From JBAWAP01 sp049589355 (lineage in GTDB: Bacteria > Chloroflexota > Anaerolineae > VGOG01): 33,561 nucleotides of DNA. The stretch is from the NCBI GenBank assembly GCA_049589355.1, contig JBAWAP010000360.1, positions 1-33,561 of the forward strand. Direction: 5' to 3'. Under the pieces are notes generated by a model, which was not told the origin of the DNA, searched no databases, and saw only the letters and a list, made by a program, of their open reading frames with translations. How positions within the stretch are numbered: position 1 is the first letter of the stretch; each line of letters opens with the position of its first letter. A program made the translations under genes and the position numbers. Positions 14,714 through 24,233 of the stretch are shown in pieces.

Positions 14714-17700
14714 CTAATCGTGTCCCACCGCCTCACCCTGAGCTAAGGCAAGAGGGGCAAAGGCTTCGCTGCATACGATCTTCGGAACCTCCTCCTCAGC
14801 CGCACGTCGAGTGCGTGCTGGCACGTCCTTCAGATTGTGTTGGAAGTAGATGCGCTTCAACTCTTGCAGCAGATCCTCGCCTGTCACCCCGTTTCGTCGC
14901 AGCAGGTTCAGTTCTTTCGTCACTGCTGTGGTCAGGACACCACGAAAGGCTTCTTCCAGCAGCGTCATGTCGCCGCGCAGGTCGTCGTCCTTGGTGGCGT
15001 TGAACAACACCTGGAGCTCGCGCAACACGTAGCGCTGGCCCCGAGTCAGCGACCTCACGTACTCACGTTGAGCTTTGCGCTGCTTCACCTCGTTGTCAAA
15101 TCGCTGCTTGGCCCGCATCAGCGCGGCGTTGTACCCTGCGGGTAGAGACTGGGCAGACTCTTCTTCTCCACAAGCAACGCTCCGCAGTGCATCTGACAGA
15201 TCACCCGAGACGGTATTGCCCTCTCCGTCCAGAAGCAGCAGTTGTTGGTAGCGCCCTGCCGCAAAGAAAGCGAAAATGCCTTTGGTTGCCAATGTTCGTC
15301 CAGTTCGAAGGCCGTCGCGCAAGTCGGCGATGCGCTCGAATTCGGCCGGATTCTCCCGCCGCATCAGGCGCAAGCATTCCTCTGCCTCGTTCAGGTCCAT
15401 TGGCTCCTCTTCGTCACCCTCGAAAAGACTCAACGCCTCTCCCCTCTTCTCGTAGATGGCATACATGGCCTCTTCATTTACTTGCTCAGTGGGGTCGAGG
15501 ATAGCGGCGTCCTCACCGATGGTCTCGTGGATTTCCCGAATGCGCGCATTCAGCTTCTCCCGCAGGCCCAACTGTCGCTCGATGCCTGTCTCCGGCAAGA
15601 AGTTGAAGGCGAAGATGTGATCGTGTTCTGAACCGATGCGGTCAATCCGCCCTAAACGCTGAATCAGGCGCACTGGGTTCCAGTGCAGGTCGTAGTTGAT
15701 GACCTTGTCACAGTCCTGTAGGTTTAAGCCTTCGGCCAGTACATCGGTGGCGACCACGGTGTTCAGTTCCACCTCGCCTTCGTGGAAGCGATACCACGGG
15801 TTGGCACGTGGGGCGAATCGCCCGACGACGCGCTCGCGGCTCTTGTCACCGCTGTAGATCACCTCGATGTCGTCACGCTCGTCATTGGGATTGAGGTTGT
15901 CATAGAGATACTGGGCGGTATCGGCATACTGGGTGAAGATGAGCCGCTTGCCTTCAGAAAGCAGTGGACGGCTCAGCCACGCCTCGAGTGTTTGCAATTT
16001 GGCGTCCTGGTCGGCCGTTATGGGCTCCACCAAACGCAGCATCTGGTCGAGGATTCGGATGTCCTGCTCGATGTGTCGCTTGAGCAGGTCAACGTGGAAG
16101 TCGGCGATGTCGTACCGACCGCTGACCTGGCGCAGAGCATCTAAGAGCTGAGTCTCCTTCAATTGGTCGGATTCGTACAAGATGTCTTGGGCCTCTTCAC
16201 CCGCCGGGACGATGCCTTGATCCATGGCTTTGAGGAAGTCCCGGTGAATGCGCAGCAGCCGCCGCAAAGTTTCGCGGAAAGCGTACACGCTAGATTCGAA
16301 CCGCTTGAAGAGCATCACCCGCATAAGCCCCCTCAGGTTCGCCCCCGCCTGGTGGAGTTCCGCATAGCGGCGTTCCTTACGCTTTTCCCGTCTGGCGTAG
16401 TGCCACAGCCCGTAGCGGGCATAGGTGAGTTCGCCAGGGGAAGGGGACAACTGATCCTGGCGTGGGCGTCCCAGATAACGGCGCAGTTGGTCGTAGAGCC
16501 CTTGATAGGTCTCTTCGATGCTGTAGGTGATGGTCCCCAACTCGCGCCGGGGGAAGAACTGGTGTCTGCCCCCCACGATGATGTAAGCTTGTCGCCTGCC
16601 ATCTCGATACTCTTGAAAGCGGGCTGGATTCACCTTCTCGTGCGTCTCGGCATCGTAGCCATACCAGCGCAGGACGTGGTTGCGGGTACGGCGGATCAGG
16701 ACGTGCACCAGCGCGTCCTGCAATCTCTTGTCGCCTGCCTCGACACTCCGGAAGAAATCCCGCAAGTTCGGAGGGGCGATGGGGAGGTCGGTCCGATCAT
16801 CAGGGTGGAAGAGCTTAATTTGATAGTACAGGTCCCACGCTGTCTTGTTGCGCGGGGTGGCGGTCAGGAACAGGCACTTCCGCCCCGTGGCCAGGAAGCC
16901 CTGCAGCAGCCGGTACCGCTGGGTGTCCGAGTAGCGGAAGTTGTGGCTTTCGTCTACCAGCACGAAGTCGCGGTCGCGATATTTCACGTCCTCCAGCAAG
17001 AAGTTGCGGCCATCATCCGACTCTCGCAAGAAGCCCATAGAAAGCACGCGGGCGTTGAGTCGGTAGACCTCATTGTAGCGCTCCCACATCTCCACCAGTG
17101 ACCTGGGGCAAATGATCAGAGGGCGAGCGTGCTCGGTGCGCTCGAAATGCTTGACCACCGCCGCCCCGATGTACGATTTGCCCAGGCCCACCACGTCGGC
17201 AGCGAAGCAGCCGCCGTAGTCCCGCACCATCTGCACAGCCTGACGCACGGCGACCTTCTGGAAGTCGGCTAGGTCGCGGGTGATGTCATCTTCCCACAGG
17301 ATCTCGCGCCGCTCGGCTTCTTCCAGGCGGTCCTTGACCAGTTCGTAGAGGGCCTTCATGTAGATGTCGTAGGGGCGGGCCATGATCTCCACGCCATCCT
17401 TTTCGTCCACCACGCCCACGGCCCAGGAACGCTTCAGTTCGTCTATGAGGGCGGCGTCAAAATCGCGCCCCTCTTCCCAGAGTTCCTCGAACCAGTCCCC
17501 TAGCGCCTTGTGATTGGCGTTGCCGTGCACCAGCACGTTGAGCTCGGTGTTGTGGCTGATACCGGCCAGGGTCAGGTTGGAAGAGCCGACGACGGCGATG
17601 CCCTTCTCCTCGCGAGGGATCTCATTGCCGGAGAGATCGTAGACCGGGCCGTAGTCGAAGACGTAGGCTTTGGCGTGGAGTCGCCCCATGGTATAAACGC

Positions 17701-18106
17701 GCACCTTGAGCCGCTTTTCCTGGATCAGACGCAACACAGTGCGTACCGTGGCTTCATCCTCGTCCGTCTGATCCATCAATGAGATGGCCATCTTCAGATT
17801 AGTGGCCGTCTCCTCGGCGGAACGCTGCATCTCCACCTGCTTGCGATAGCGCCAGTCCTCGGCTGCTTCCCCGAGTATGTCCAGGCGTTTGTACCCTTCG
17901 GCCAGGGTCTCCACGGTCTCGCGGTCGGTGGTGTTGCCGATGAGCAGGCGGATTTCGTGGAGCTGCTCCAGGTGGCGGTGGATGGGCTTCAGGCCCGACA
18001 GGAACAGATAGCCCACGGCGAAGCGCGCCCGCTCGCTGCCGGGAAGGATGAGTTTGATGTGGTCCAGGAGTTTCTCGCTGCGGTTATCAATGATGTCGTG
18101 AGGCAT
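14714..18106 (-). CDS. PLD-SNF2 fusion helicase, restriction/defence-type
   Basis: A protein of about 1130 residues in two parts. Residue numbers here count from an in-frame GTG at 18121, five codons before the chosen ATG at 18106. The N-terminal 230 residues form a phospholipase-D-like domain with one HKD-type motif (LHAKAYVFD near 149, then GIAVVGSSNLT near 174-184). A SNF2-family helicase follows: Walker A VVGLGKSY (about 310-317), DEAH-like box VLVDESHNF (388-396), motif III TATPRNKT (420-427), and C-terminal motifs V and VI in VVATDVLAEGLNLQ and QRLGRIDRIGS. Relatives translocate on double-stranded DNA. PLD plus SNF2 proteins accompany methylases in restriction-like systems such as DISARM (architecture from memory; the core DISARM genes are not here). 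It probably acts with the methylase at 22008-25491. Confidence 0.9.
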   Translation of the reverse strand: MPHDIIDNRSEKLLDHIKLILPGSERARFAVGYLFLSGLKPIHRHLEQLHEIRLLIGNTTDRETVETLAEGYKRLDILGEAAEDWRYRKQVEMQRSAEETATNLKMAISLMDQTDEDEATVRTVLRLIQEKRLKVRVYTMGRLHAKAYVFDYGPVYDLSGNEIPREEKGIAVVGSSNLTLAGISHNTELNVLVHGNANHKALGDWFEELWEEGRDFDAALIDELKRSWAVGVVDEKDGVEIMARPYDIYMKALYELVKDRLEEAERREILWEDDITRDLADFQKVAVRQAVQMVRDYGGCFAADVVGLGKSYIGAAVVKHFERTEHARPLIICPRSLVEMWERYNEVYRLNARVLSMGFLRESDDGRNFLLEDVKYRDRDFVLVDESHNFRYSDTQRYRLLQGFLATGRKCLFLTATPRNKTAWDLYYQIKLFHPDDRTDLPIAPPNLRDFFRSVEAGDKRLQDALVHVLIRRTRNHVLRWYGYDAETHEKVNPARFQEYRDGRRQAYIIVGGRHQFFPRRELGTITYSIEETYQGLYDQLRRYLGRPRQDQLSPSPGELTYARYGLWHYARREKRKERRYAELHQAGANLRGLMRVMLFKRFESSVYAFRETLRRLLRIHRDFLKAMDQGIVPAGEEAQDILYESDQLKETQLLDALRQVSGRYDIADFHVDLLKRHIEQDIRILDQMLRLVEPITADQDAKLQTLEAWLSRPLLSEGKRLIFTQYADTAQYLYDNLNPNDERDDIEVIYSGDKSRERVVGRFAPRANPWYRFHEGEVELNTVVATDVLAEGLNLQDCDKVINYDLHWNPVRLIQRLGRIDRIGSEHDHIFAFNFLPETGIERQLGLREKLNARIREIHETIGEDAAILDPTEQVNEEAMYAIYEKRGEALSLFEGDEEEPMDLNEAEECLRLMRRENPAEFERIADLRDGLRTGRTLATKGIFAFFAAGRYQQLLLLDGEGNTVSGDLSDALRSVACGEEESAQSLPAGYNAALMRAKQRFDNEVKQRKAQREYVRSLTRGQRYVLRELQVLFNATKDDDLRGDMTLLEEAFRGVLTTAVTKELNLLRRNGVTGEDLLQELKRIYFQHNLKDVPARTRRAAEEEVPKIVCSEAFAPLALAQGEAVGHD

Positions 18107-18169
18107 GTTTTCTACTTCCACAGAGGTGTTCCGGCTCGGTAATGGCTCATGCTCAGAATAAATCCGAGA

Positions 18170-19855
18170 TTACCAGGCCGAGCCATTTCCCAATGAGACT
18201 GAGCCATTTCTGAAAGGTACATATTGAGAGCCTCGTCCCTTTCCTTGAAGCCTTAATAACCCAGCAGCAACCCACTCTTCTAGGAGACGCTTGGCTCGTG
18301 TTCGTGATATCCCTAGGATTCTTCTGACGTCTTCGTTCTTCACATAGCCCTGCTTACCAAGAAAAGGCTCAATTTGGAGAAACTGGTCGGGCAATGGCAT
18401 TTCAGTCGTTCGGACGTCATGTTCAATCACTCGATACACACGCCCACCCTTTTTGATCAAGCGCACGATGCCTTTGCGGATGAGGTCTTTGATGTCTCGT
18501 GATGCTGTGTAGAGATCCACGCCTGCCAACCTCTGATAAGCACGGCTGGTGAAGGTGCCGTCGTGTTCTCGGGCGTAAGCCAGAAGGCGCTTTTGATTCC
18601 CGCTCAGATCCAGGGGCTCGAACTGCTTCAGCCAGCGGGCCGTCTCCGGGCCGTACACCGGCGTGTTGCGCAACACAACGGTGAATATGACGCCGGCCTC
18701 TAACTTTAGCTCGGGGGGATAGAGTCCCTCACGCTCCATAGCTTCGAACATGCGAGGGATACCTTCCCCCAGTTCACGCATGTACTCCCATGCTGTCAAC
18801 ACCCGGGTGATACGCGGGTTGCGAGCGGCGTGAATCCGCTCGCGTCGGCGCAATCGCTCCAGAGTCACCGGCTCGACCAATTCTCCTGGGCTGCGCACCT
18901 CTACGTGGTCGTCGAACATCCAGACCTCGATGCCCACGCCCTCGTATCCGTAGTCGCGATGGGCCACGGCATTAACAATGGCTTCCTGCCAGGCGAAGGT
19001 GGGATACTCCAGTCGCTCTTCAAAGAAAAGGTCCACCAGTCTTTGCCGCTCGCGGATGTGAGGTTCGATAGCACGATAAGCCGTCTCGATGAGTCGCACC
19101 AGGGGCGCTTCGAGCCACTGGCGCTTGACGATGTTCAGTTGCGCGCCGAAGCGCCGTTCCGTGCCCTCATATTTTACGAAGTCAATCCCACAACGGGGAT
19201 GCCACCGTCCAGGGTCTTTGCCAAAGAGCAACAGCGTTGCCAGGGAGAGCACAAGCCGTCCATTGCGCGGTTCTGCGAGCCGATAATGCAACAGCAGTTT
19301 TTCGGCCGGTAGAGCCAAACCGGCGCGGTCCCTCAGTTCCGCCAGCAGAGATTCGTCCAGGTCGGCAAGGGATGCTTCGGGCACAAAGCGCGCTTCGGTC
19401 ACCCGGCGGCGCTTGCCCGCCTTGACGGCCTCGATCTGATCAGCCGGGAAGGGCATGTTGCTGTCGCCGATGCGCAGAAGGTAGCGCCCATCGGTCAATT
19501 GATGCACTTCAGGGCTCCAGTCGGTCTCGAAAAGCACGATGCTCCTGCCCTGAAGCTCTGCCTGGTGCAGGCGGACCTTGAGGGGTGGGCGGACGTGGGT
19601 CCGGGGGGCGCGGCGCAGCACCTCCAGGCGGTCTTCGGGATAGTCCACCCCGGTCACGGTTCCGTCATCTTCGAGGCCCAAGGCGAGAATCCCGCCGTCG
19701 GCGTTGGCTATGGCGGCCAGGGTCTCGGTCACATCCCAGGCCACAGCGCGCACGTCCCGCCGTCGCAACCCTTCTGCTGTGTGCTCGTAGCAACTCTTGC
19801 GCTCAAAGAACTGGCCTTCGTCTTGGTGCAACACCCAGTCCAGGTTATCCATCAC
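18170..19855 (-). CDS. AlbA_2 (Schlafen-like)/GHKL ATPase/winged-helix regulator, COG2865-like
   Basis: A protein of 561 residues starting GTG at 19855 or ATG at 19852. The N-terminal AlbA_2 domain (about residues 15-145) has FFERKS near 17-21 and NADGGILALGLEDDG at 51-65. A central GHKL-type ATPase remnant carries the N-box EAIVNAVAHRDY (291-302) and GEGIPRMFEAM (363-373). The C-terminal 170 residues contain winged-helix segments (YQRLAGVDLYTASRDIKDLI and VRRILGISRTRAKRLLEEW). Such proteins are often called transcriptional regulators and are frequent in defence loci. Its start overlaps the stop of a methylase-tail remnant. The helicase gene begins about 65 bp downstream, so the two are probably co-transcribed. 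Confidence 0.88.
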   Translation of the reverse strand: MMDNLDWVLHQDEGQFFERKSCYEHTAEGLRRRDVRAVAWDVTETLAAIANADGGILALGLEDDGTVTGVDYPEDRLEVLRRAPRTHVRPPLKVRLHQAELQGRSIVLFETDWSPEVHQLTDGRYLLRIGDSNMPFPADQIEAVKAGKRRRVTEARFVPEASLADLDESLLAELRDRAGLALPAEKLLLHYRLAEPRNGRLVLSLATLLLFGKDPGRWHPRCGIDFVKYEGTERRFGAQLNIVKRQWLEAPLVRLIETAYRAIEPHIRERQRLVDLFFEERLEYPTFAWQEAIVNAVAHRDYGYEGVGIEVWMFDDHVEVRSPGELVEPVTLERLRRRERIHAARNPRITRVLTAWEYMRELGEGIPRMFEAMEREGLYPPELKLEAGVIFTVVLRNTPVYGPETARWLKQFEPLDLSGNQKRLLAYAREHDGTFTSRAYQRLAGVDLYTASRDIKDLIRKGIVRLIKKGGRVYRVIEHDVRTTEMPLPDQFLQIEPFLGKQGYVKNEDVRRILGISRTRAKRLLEEWVAAGLLRLQGKGRGSQYVPFRNGSVSLGNGSAW

Positions 19856-19935
19856 ACGCTCTCCGCCTTTTCTAGCCGTTTGCGCACCAGCATCACCCCC
19901 ACTCCGTACATCACTTCCTGCTCCTCCTCCATCAG
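19852..19935 (-). pseudogene. Remnant of a methylase C-terminus (tail ii)
   Basis: Twenty-seven codons plus stop match the last codons of the methylase gene at 22008 without gaps: the ending LVRKRLEKAESV-stop corresponds to LVRKRLEKARSV-stop, and further upstream E, E, Y and V positions also agree. DNA similarity is clear (GCGCACCAG and the surrounding codons are shared). No upstream part of the gene remains, because the toxin gene abuts it. It looks like the scar of an insertion or deletion at a methylase 3' end. Confidence 0.72.
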
Positions 19936-20261
19936 GTCATAGCCAGCGCAACCTGCAGGCAGCTCTGCACTTTTCGCCAATCCTGGTCTGACAGATGCCC
20001 TATCGTCGTGAGGCTGGCGGTCGGCATGGTGGCCAGGAAAGCGCGGAACGCAGATGGACTACGCAAGCCGGCAACCTGCCAGTCTTGCAGCACGCAATCT
20101 GTGGGCCCGGTTGCGGCAGCGACCTGGCTGGTCAACAGGCCCAGGATGGCGTCGGGGCGTGTCCTGTGGTAAGTGTCCGTGGACACCACGATAGCAGGGC
20201 GGCGCTTGATGCCTGTCACGCCGGGGAAATCCACCGTCACCACGTCGCCTGGCTTAACCAT
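19932..20261 (-). CDS. PemK/MazF-type toxin
   Basis: A 109-residue protein with the PemK/MazF beta-barrel pattern: MVKPGDVVTVDFPGVTGIKRRPAIVVS at the N-terminus, a conserved TSQ segment in LLTSQVAAATG, then DCVLQDWQVAGLRSPS and a C-terminal helix SDQDWRKVQSCLQVAL. MazF-family enzymes are sequence-specific endoribonucleases. Its start overlaps the antitoxin gene by 8 bp. Its stop lies on the edge of methylase-tail remnant ii. Confidence 0.87.
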   Translation of the reverse strand: MVKPGDVVTVDFPGVTGIKRRPAIVVSTDTYHRTRPDAILGLLTSQVAAATGPTDCVLQDWQVAGLRSPSAFRAFLATMPTASLTTIGHLSDQDWRKVQSCLQVALAMT

Positions 20262-20484
20262 ACTCTTCCTCCCCGGCCCAGATGGTGCGTTCGGCGTGGG
20301 CCAGCGAGGCTCGCATCAGGTCATGCAAGTCTTCCTCGCTCCAGGCATCGCTCACGTCCACGGTTGTGCGTTGGCCGTAGCGTTCCTGCAAATACGTGAT
20401 AAAGTCGTACACTTCGACCACCTTTTCGGTGGGCAAAGTGGATAACGCCTGCAGGATATCTCTAGCTTGTGTGCGTGTCACCAT
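20254..20484 (-). CDS. Antitoxin of the PemK/MazF pair
   Basis: A 76-residue, mostly helical protein (MVTRTQARDILQALSTLP, then VVEVYDFITYLQERYG) with an acidic C-terminal tail ending GEEEYG that could occupy the toxin active site. The frame contains earlier ATGs at 20502 and 20490, but GAGGAGGG lies directly before the second of these, so ATG at 20484 has the right spacing and is chosen. It overlaps the toxin gene by 8 bp. Confidence 0.8.
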   Translation of the reverse strand: MVTRTQARDILQALSTLPTEKVVEVYDFITYLQERYGQRTTVDVSDAWSEEDLHDLMRASLAHAERTIWAGEEEYG

Positions 20485-20535
20485 CGGCATCCCTCCTCTC
20501 ATGATTCATGATCTCTGTGGAAACAGTCATCTTTT

Positions 20536-20616
20536 TCACACCGACCCCGCCTTCTCGATCCGCGCCCACACCAGCGCCACAGTCGCTTGGTCAGTTCTTT
20601 GCACTTGTGCCGTCAT
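20536..20616 (-). pseudogene. Probable remnant of a methylase C-terminus (tail iii)
   Basis: A 26-codon frame ends ALVWARIEKAGSV-stop, which aligns without gaps to ELVRKRLEKARSV-stop of the methylase (8 of the last 13 residues identical). It lies between the AlbA_2 module and the toxin-antitoxin pair and has no start signal. The match is weaker than tail ii but sits in the equivalent place, directly ahead of the next gene module. Confidence 0.5.
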
Positions 20617-20643
20617 CGCCTTCGCACCGACACGGACTTCCTC

Positions 20644-21381
20644 TCAACGGAATAAGCTGGCCTGCATATCTGCAACTACTTGCTCAATAACCTCCATTCC
20701 GAAACGTTCGAAAAACCATAGTGAAGCTTCTACTGCTAGATCACGCACACGGGCAACTAATTCCTCGGAGTTCAAGGTCCACGCTTTTTCCAGTGTGTTC
20801 ACTTGTGCAATATATAAGTCGTATAAAGCACGATTGAATGTGGAGAAGCTTAGAGCATACCCCTGAATGTTATGCATACCTATGATTATCTGGCAGTCTG
20901 GATGTAGAATTTCGCGCTGCGCAAGGTGTCCAGCAAGCTCAAAGATTTCTGTGAAGGTATAGACGGCGGAGACAATACTTACAAACCCGTGAATTGAGCT
21001 TAACTGCTGTGGTGTAAGAGGAACCTCTCCTTGTAAGCAGCGACGAAGGGTATCAGCGTAATCGGGGTCGTTCTCACGAAAAGTAAATAGATGGGCAAAT
21101 TGCCCACTTTGATAAAAGCGCCAATGCTCGGTATGCCGAAGGTATTGGCTCCAGCAGCCTATGTAATCAATCCCTTGTCCCCGCTCCTCCCCCCTATGGC
21201 TAATATGTGGATAATACCAGCCCCGAAAGCGCACTTGTGTTTCTTCGACGATTTTCCACAGTTCACTTAACCGGCCAATACGGTCTTTCTTGAATTGCCC
21301 TGGATGTAAAACGACTCGCCAGTGGGCGTTCTCTTTTATTCTGGATATAACCTGATCTTCTGAAGATATTTGCTCAGTCAC
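20644..21381 (-). CDS. Unknown 245-residue partner of the AlbA_2 protein
   Basis: A soluble protein starting with GTG that overlaps the AlbA_2 gene by 4 bp (GTGA), hence translationally coupled. It is rich in aromatic residues, with segments RFRGWYYPHISHRGEERGQG, IDYIGCWSQYLRHTEHWRFY and EIFELAGHLAQREIL, and a helical C-terminus (EASLWFFERFGMEVIEQVV). No signal peptide or catalytic motif is obvious; histidines in HISHRGEE could be functional but this is speculative. AT-richer than the helicase gene. I do not recognise the family. The pairing suggests that it is the effector or sensor partner of the AlbA_2 protein. Confidence 0.78.
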   Translation of the reverse strand: MTEQISSEDQVISRIKENAHWRVVLHPGQFKKDRIGRLSELWKIVEETQVRFRGWYYPHISHRGEERGQGIDYIGCWSQYLRHTEHWRFYQSGQFAHLFTFRENDPDYADTLRRCLQGEVPLTPQQLSSIHGFVSIVSAVYTFTEIFELAGHLAQREILHPDCQIIIGMHNIQGYALSFSTFNRALYDLYIAQVNTLEKAWTLNSEELVARVRDLAVEASLWFFERFGMEVIEQVVADMQASLFR

Positions 21382-21983
21382 AGTCCCTCCATTTGTTTGT
21401 CGAACAACTCTTCATCGCTCGGACTGATGGATGGTAGCCCTACTCGGCGGGCACGTGCCAAGAACTTCTGAATCCCAATATCTATAGCTATATCTAACAC
21501 TCCACGCATTTCTTCCGCTGTTTGTACTCGCCTGGATTCCACAGTTCCAAGCGGACGCACAAGAAGATCGCCTCGATAGAGATTTTCTCCCGGTAAATCT
21601 TTCTTACAGAGAACTGGCACTGTGTCAAACTGCTTAACCCGGATCACTACGAATTGCTTGCCGCTATCCTCTGGGAAGCATATCTCGAGCTGGCCATAGG
21701 GTTCCGCATATTTGTTAACATACTGCTGGACGTTGTCTACATCCCAAGTCTGAAGATGCTCTGCTTGCATACCGGTTGCAACATGACGGCCATACTCACT
21801 TTCCCGTTTGACGCCAATGACGACATATCCTCCATTCCGCAAGTTTGCCAGTGCCAGGCACGCTTTTACAACTTTGTCCCTTAAATGTTCCCATGTTTCC
21901 GAACATTTATATTCCACGGACCGGCTTTCCATTGGATTCTGCACAAGACGAGGCCAATATAAGCCTAGATGGTGGTCAGACAT
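21378..21983 (-). CDS. AlbA_2 domain (Schlafen-like) ATP-binding protein, short form
   Basis: A 201-residue protein consisting essentially of one AlbA_2 domain: ESRSVEYKCSETWEHLRDKV aligns with the domain start, followed by LANLRNGGYVVIGVKRES and VVIRVKQFDTVPVLCKKD, then RGDLLVRPLG. The usual GHKL and winged-helix parts of longer relatives are absent. A good site, GGGAGGTAAG, precedes the ATG. It starts only about 25 bp after the methylase stop codon and is co-transcribed with the 245-residue gene downstream. AlbA_2 and Schlafen-core domains can bind or cleave nucleic acid in some relatives; catalytic residues cannot be assigned here. Confidence 0.85.
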   Translation of the reverse strand: MSDHHLGLYWPRLVQNPMESRSVEYKCSETWEHLRDKVVKACLALANLRNGGYVVIGVKRESEYGRHVATGMQAEHLQTWDVDNVQQYVNKYAEPYGQLEICFPEDSGKQFVVIRVKQFDTVPVLCKKDLPGENLYRGDLLVRPLGTVESRRVQTAEEMRGVLDIAIDIGIQKFLARARRVGLPSISPSDEELFDKQMEGL

Positions 21984-22007
21984 TATCTTACCTCCCGTTA
22001 ACTCGAA

Positions 22008-24233
22008 TTACACACTCCTCGCCTTCTCCAGCCGCTTGCGCACCAGCTCCACCACCGCTTCGTACACCGCCTCGCGCTCCCCTTGCGTCAGTCCCAGGGC
22101 GTCAAAGACCACATCGTCCAGCGCGCGGCGGTCAGGTTGATGGACTTCGTCAAAAATCTCGTAGATCGCTCTTTCACGCAACGAACATCCCGCCTCAAGC
22201 AAAATGCTGCGGCTTCTTGGGCTTATACTATCAGGGTTGAGAACTCTGAGGCGGTTCGCTACCTTGACCCCGATGCCTGACGCTCCGGCCCCCGGCTTCC
22301 GACTGTGCAACTCGAAGAATAGAAATGAGAAGGTGCAGCTCAAGAGGCTGTAAATGAGCTCCTCGTCGTGAGATGTCGTGAACCCATAAAAGTTCTTGTT
22401 GAGTACGCAGCCATCGGGATTCCATACAAGAAAGTATCGGCTGTAAATGATCTCGGATACTGCTATTCGGTCGCGGATGTAGTTGCTGATTTCATACCAG
22501 AATTGTTTTCCCCGGAAGAAAGGACGTTGATGAACGCCCGCCTCCTCGGCCATCCTGATGTAATTACGGACACCTGTATCCCTGCAGCCCCTATCCACAA
22601 TCAGAACGCGGTAGTCAGTGTCAGATGCGCGGAAGGTGAGATGTTCACATTCGCTAGCTGTTCTAAGAACGGGGTGAAGATACTCGTCAGGCAAAGATAC
22701 TTCCCTTTTTTCGCCGCCCAATGTTGTAAGATACCGGCCCGAGGCAATCCGTTTGACGAAGAGAAACTTGTTTGCCCCTGACGTAACACCGAGCCTCGCG
22801 GTAGCCAACTGTGTAACGGGTATCATGCCAGAGTTGGCCATGATCCTGAAGAGGATCTCAGGTGCGCGTAGGTACTTGCCACCCCACTTGTCTCCTTGGT
22901 ACCGAGCAGCGACTTTGCGCACTTCGTCTTTCTCTCCCGTGGCAAGCCCCTCTTCGTAAAGGTCGCGCTGCTCACAAGCGATGATGCGAAATTCGGGGCG
23001 TACGACCCGGTCTGTCGCTTCCTCTATCTCCTGAAACACGACGGGCGAGAGCACTTCCTCAAAAGGCACTTTGAACATCACAAAGTGAGCGGTCTTGTCC
23101 AGACCGGCGGAGCGCTGGTCGTCCGGCGGGCCAAGCAGGGCGATGATGGTGTTGACGTCGGCCTGGGCGAAAGACCGCCTGGCCTCGTTGTCCAGGATCA
23201 TCTTCGCCTGGCTGTGCTTCAGCAAAAACTCCTGCAAGTCCTTCCCGTAGCCCACGTCCAGCCAGGAGTTGGAGGTGATGAAGCAGAAGGAGCCATTCTC
23301 GTTCAGGAGTGACAGGCCGTGCAGGTAGAAGTACACGTACAGATCGCTCTTGCCATCGAGTTTGCGGAACTTGCCGGACGTGGGCTTGTAGCTGAAGAAG
23401 CGTGGGTAGGTTACAGCGACGGAATGCTGGAGTTTGTCCTTGTACTCCCTTTTGACCTGGCGCCACTCGTCGGGGTCAAAGTCATCCTCGCGCTGGTCGG
23501 GCGGGGCGATTCTCTCCTGCCGCACGTAGGGCGGGTTGCCCAGCACGACGTCAAAGCCGCCATTGTCGCCCTCGAAGATCTCCACGAAGGCAATGTCCCA
23601 GACGAAGGGCATTTCCTGCGTGCCCTGCAGTGTGCCCAGGGCTTTGCTCACTTGCTCTCGTTCAGCTTCCAGCGTTGCAGCCTCAGCCTCCAGCGCCTGC
23701 GCTGTTTCAGCGTCCACGGCCCGGGTCGCCTCGCCCGCAAGGTTCATTTGCGCTGCCGAGAGTTGGTGGCGAATCCCTTTGAGACGGTTGTCCACGGTGT
23801 GCTGCCTGGCAGCCAGGATGTCACGGAAAAGCTGCGATTCTTCTTGCTTCAGTGCGGTTTCACTGCGGAACTTGCCCGTAAGGTCGTTGTTGTAGAACTT
23901 GAGCTTCTCGCCCTTGAGTTGAGTGAGGCGTCCTTTGAGTTCACGTGGGATGTCCAGATGCGCCCGGTGCAGGCTGAAGTTGATGCCGCCCACTTCCTGC
24001 ACCAGGCTGTCGCCGGGGCGGACTTTGAAGGAAAGGTTGGGCAGGAGCGGGCGGAATTTGAGCTCAGCCGGATGCATTTCCGTCTCCACCATCAGTTGCA
24101 GCCACAGCCTGAGTTCCGCCACGTGCACCGCCCAGGGCATCACGTCCACTCCGTACAAACTCTGCCCGATGATGCGCTTCCGCCGCTCGTAGGGTGTCTC
24201 GTCGAAACCGAGTTGGCGGCTTGTGCTTCTCAC
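22008..24233 (-). pseudogene. C-terminal part of broken IIG-type (Eco57I/COG1002-like) N6-adenine methylase
   Basis: This frame holds the second half of a large restriction-methylase: the segment ETPYERRKRIIGQSLYGVD, the conserved helix WAVHVAELRLWLQLMVET, catalytic motif IV VVLGNPPYVRQERI, and a long C-terminal target-recognition region. Class IIG enzymes combine DNA methylation with cleavage, or act as the methylase of defence systems with a helicase. The listed frame opens at 24233, but real homology starts near SRQLGFDETPYERRK. It is out of frame with the N-terminal part, and SAM-binding motif I (xPxCGSGxF) is present in neither half. The recognition region (about 22270-22900) is AT-richer than the core. 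Either a pseudogene or an assembly error. Confidence 0.8.

Noticed and set aside
15782..17101. Long plus-strand open frames opposite the helicase gene
   Set aside because: They are antisense shadows of a gene with clear helicase motifs; they have no domains and high-GC codon bias explains their openness.
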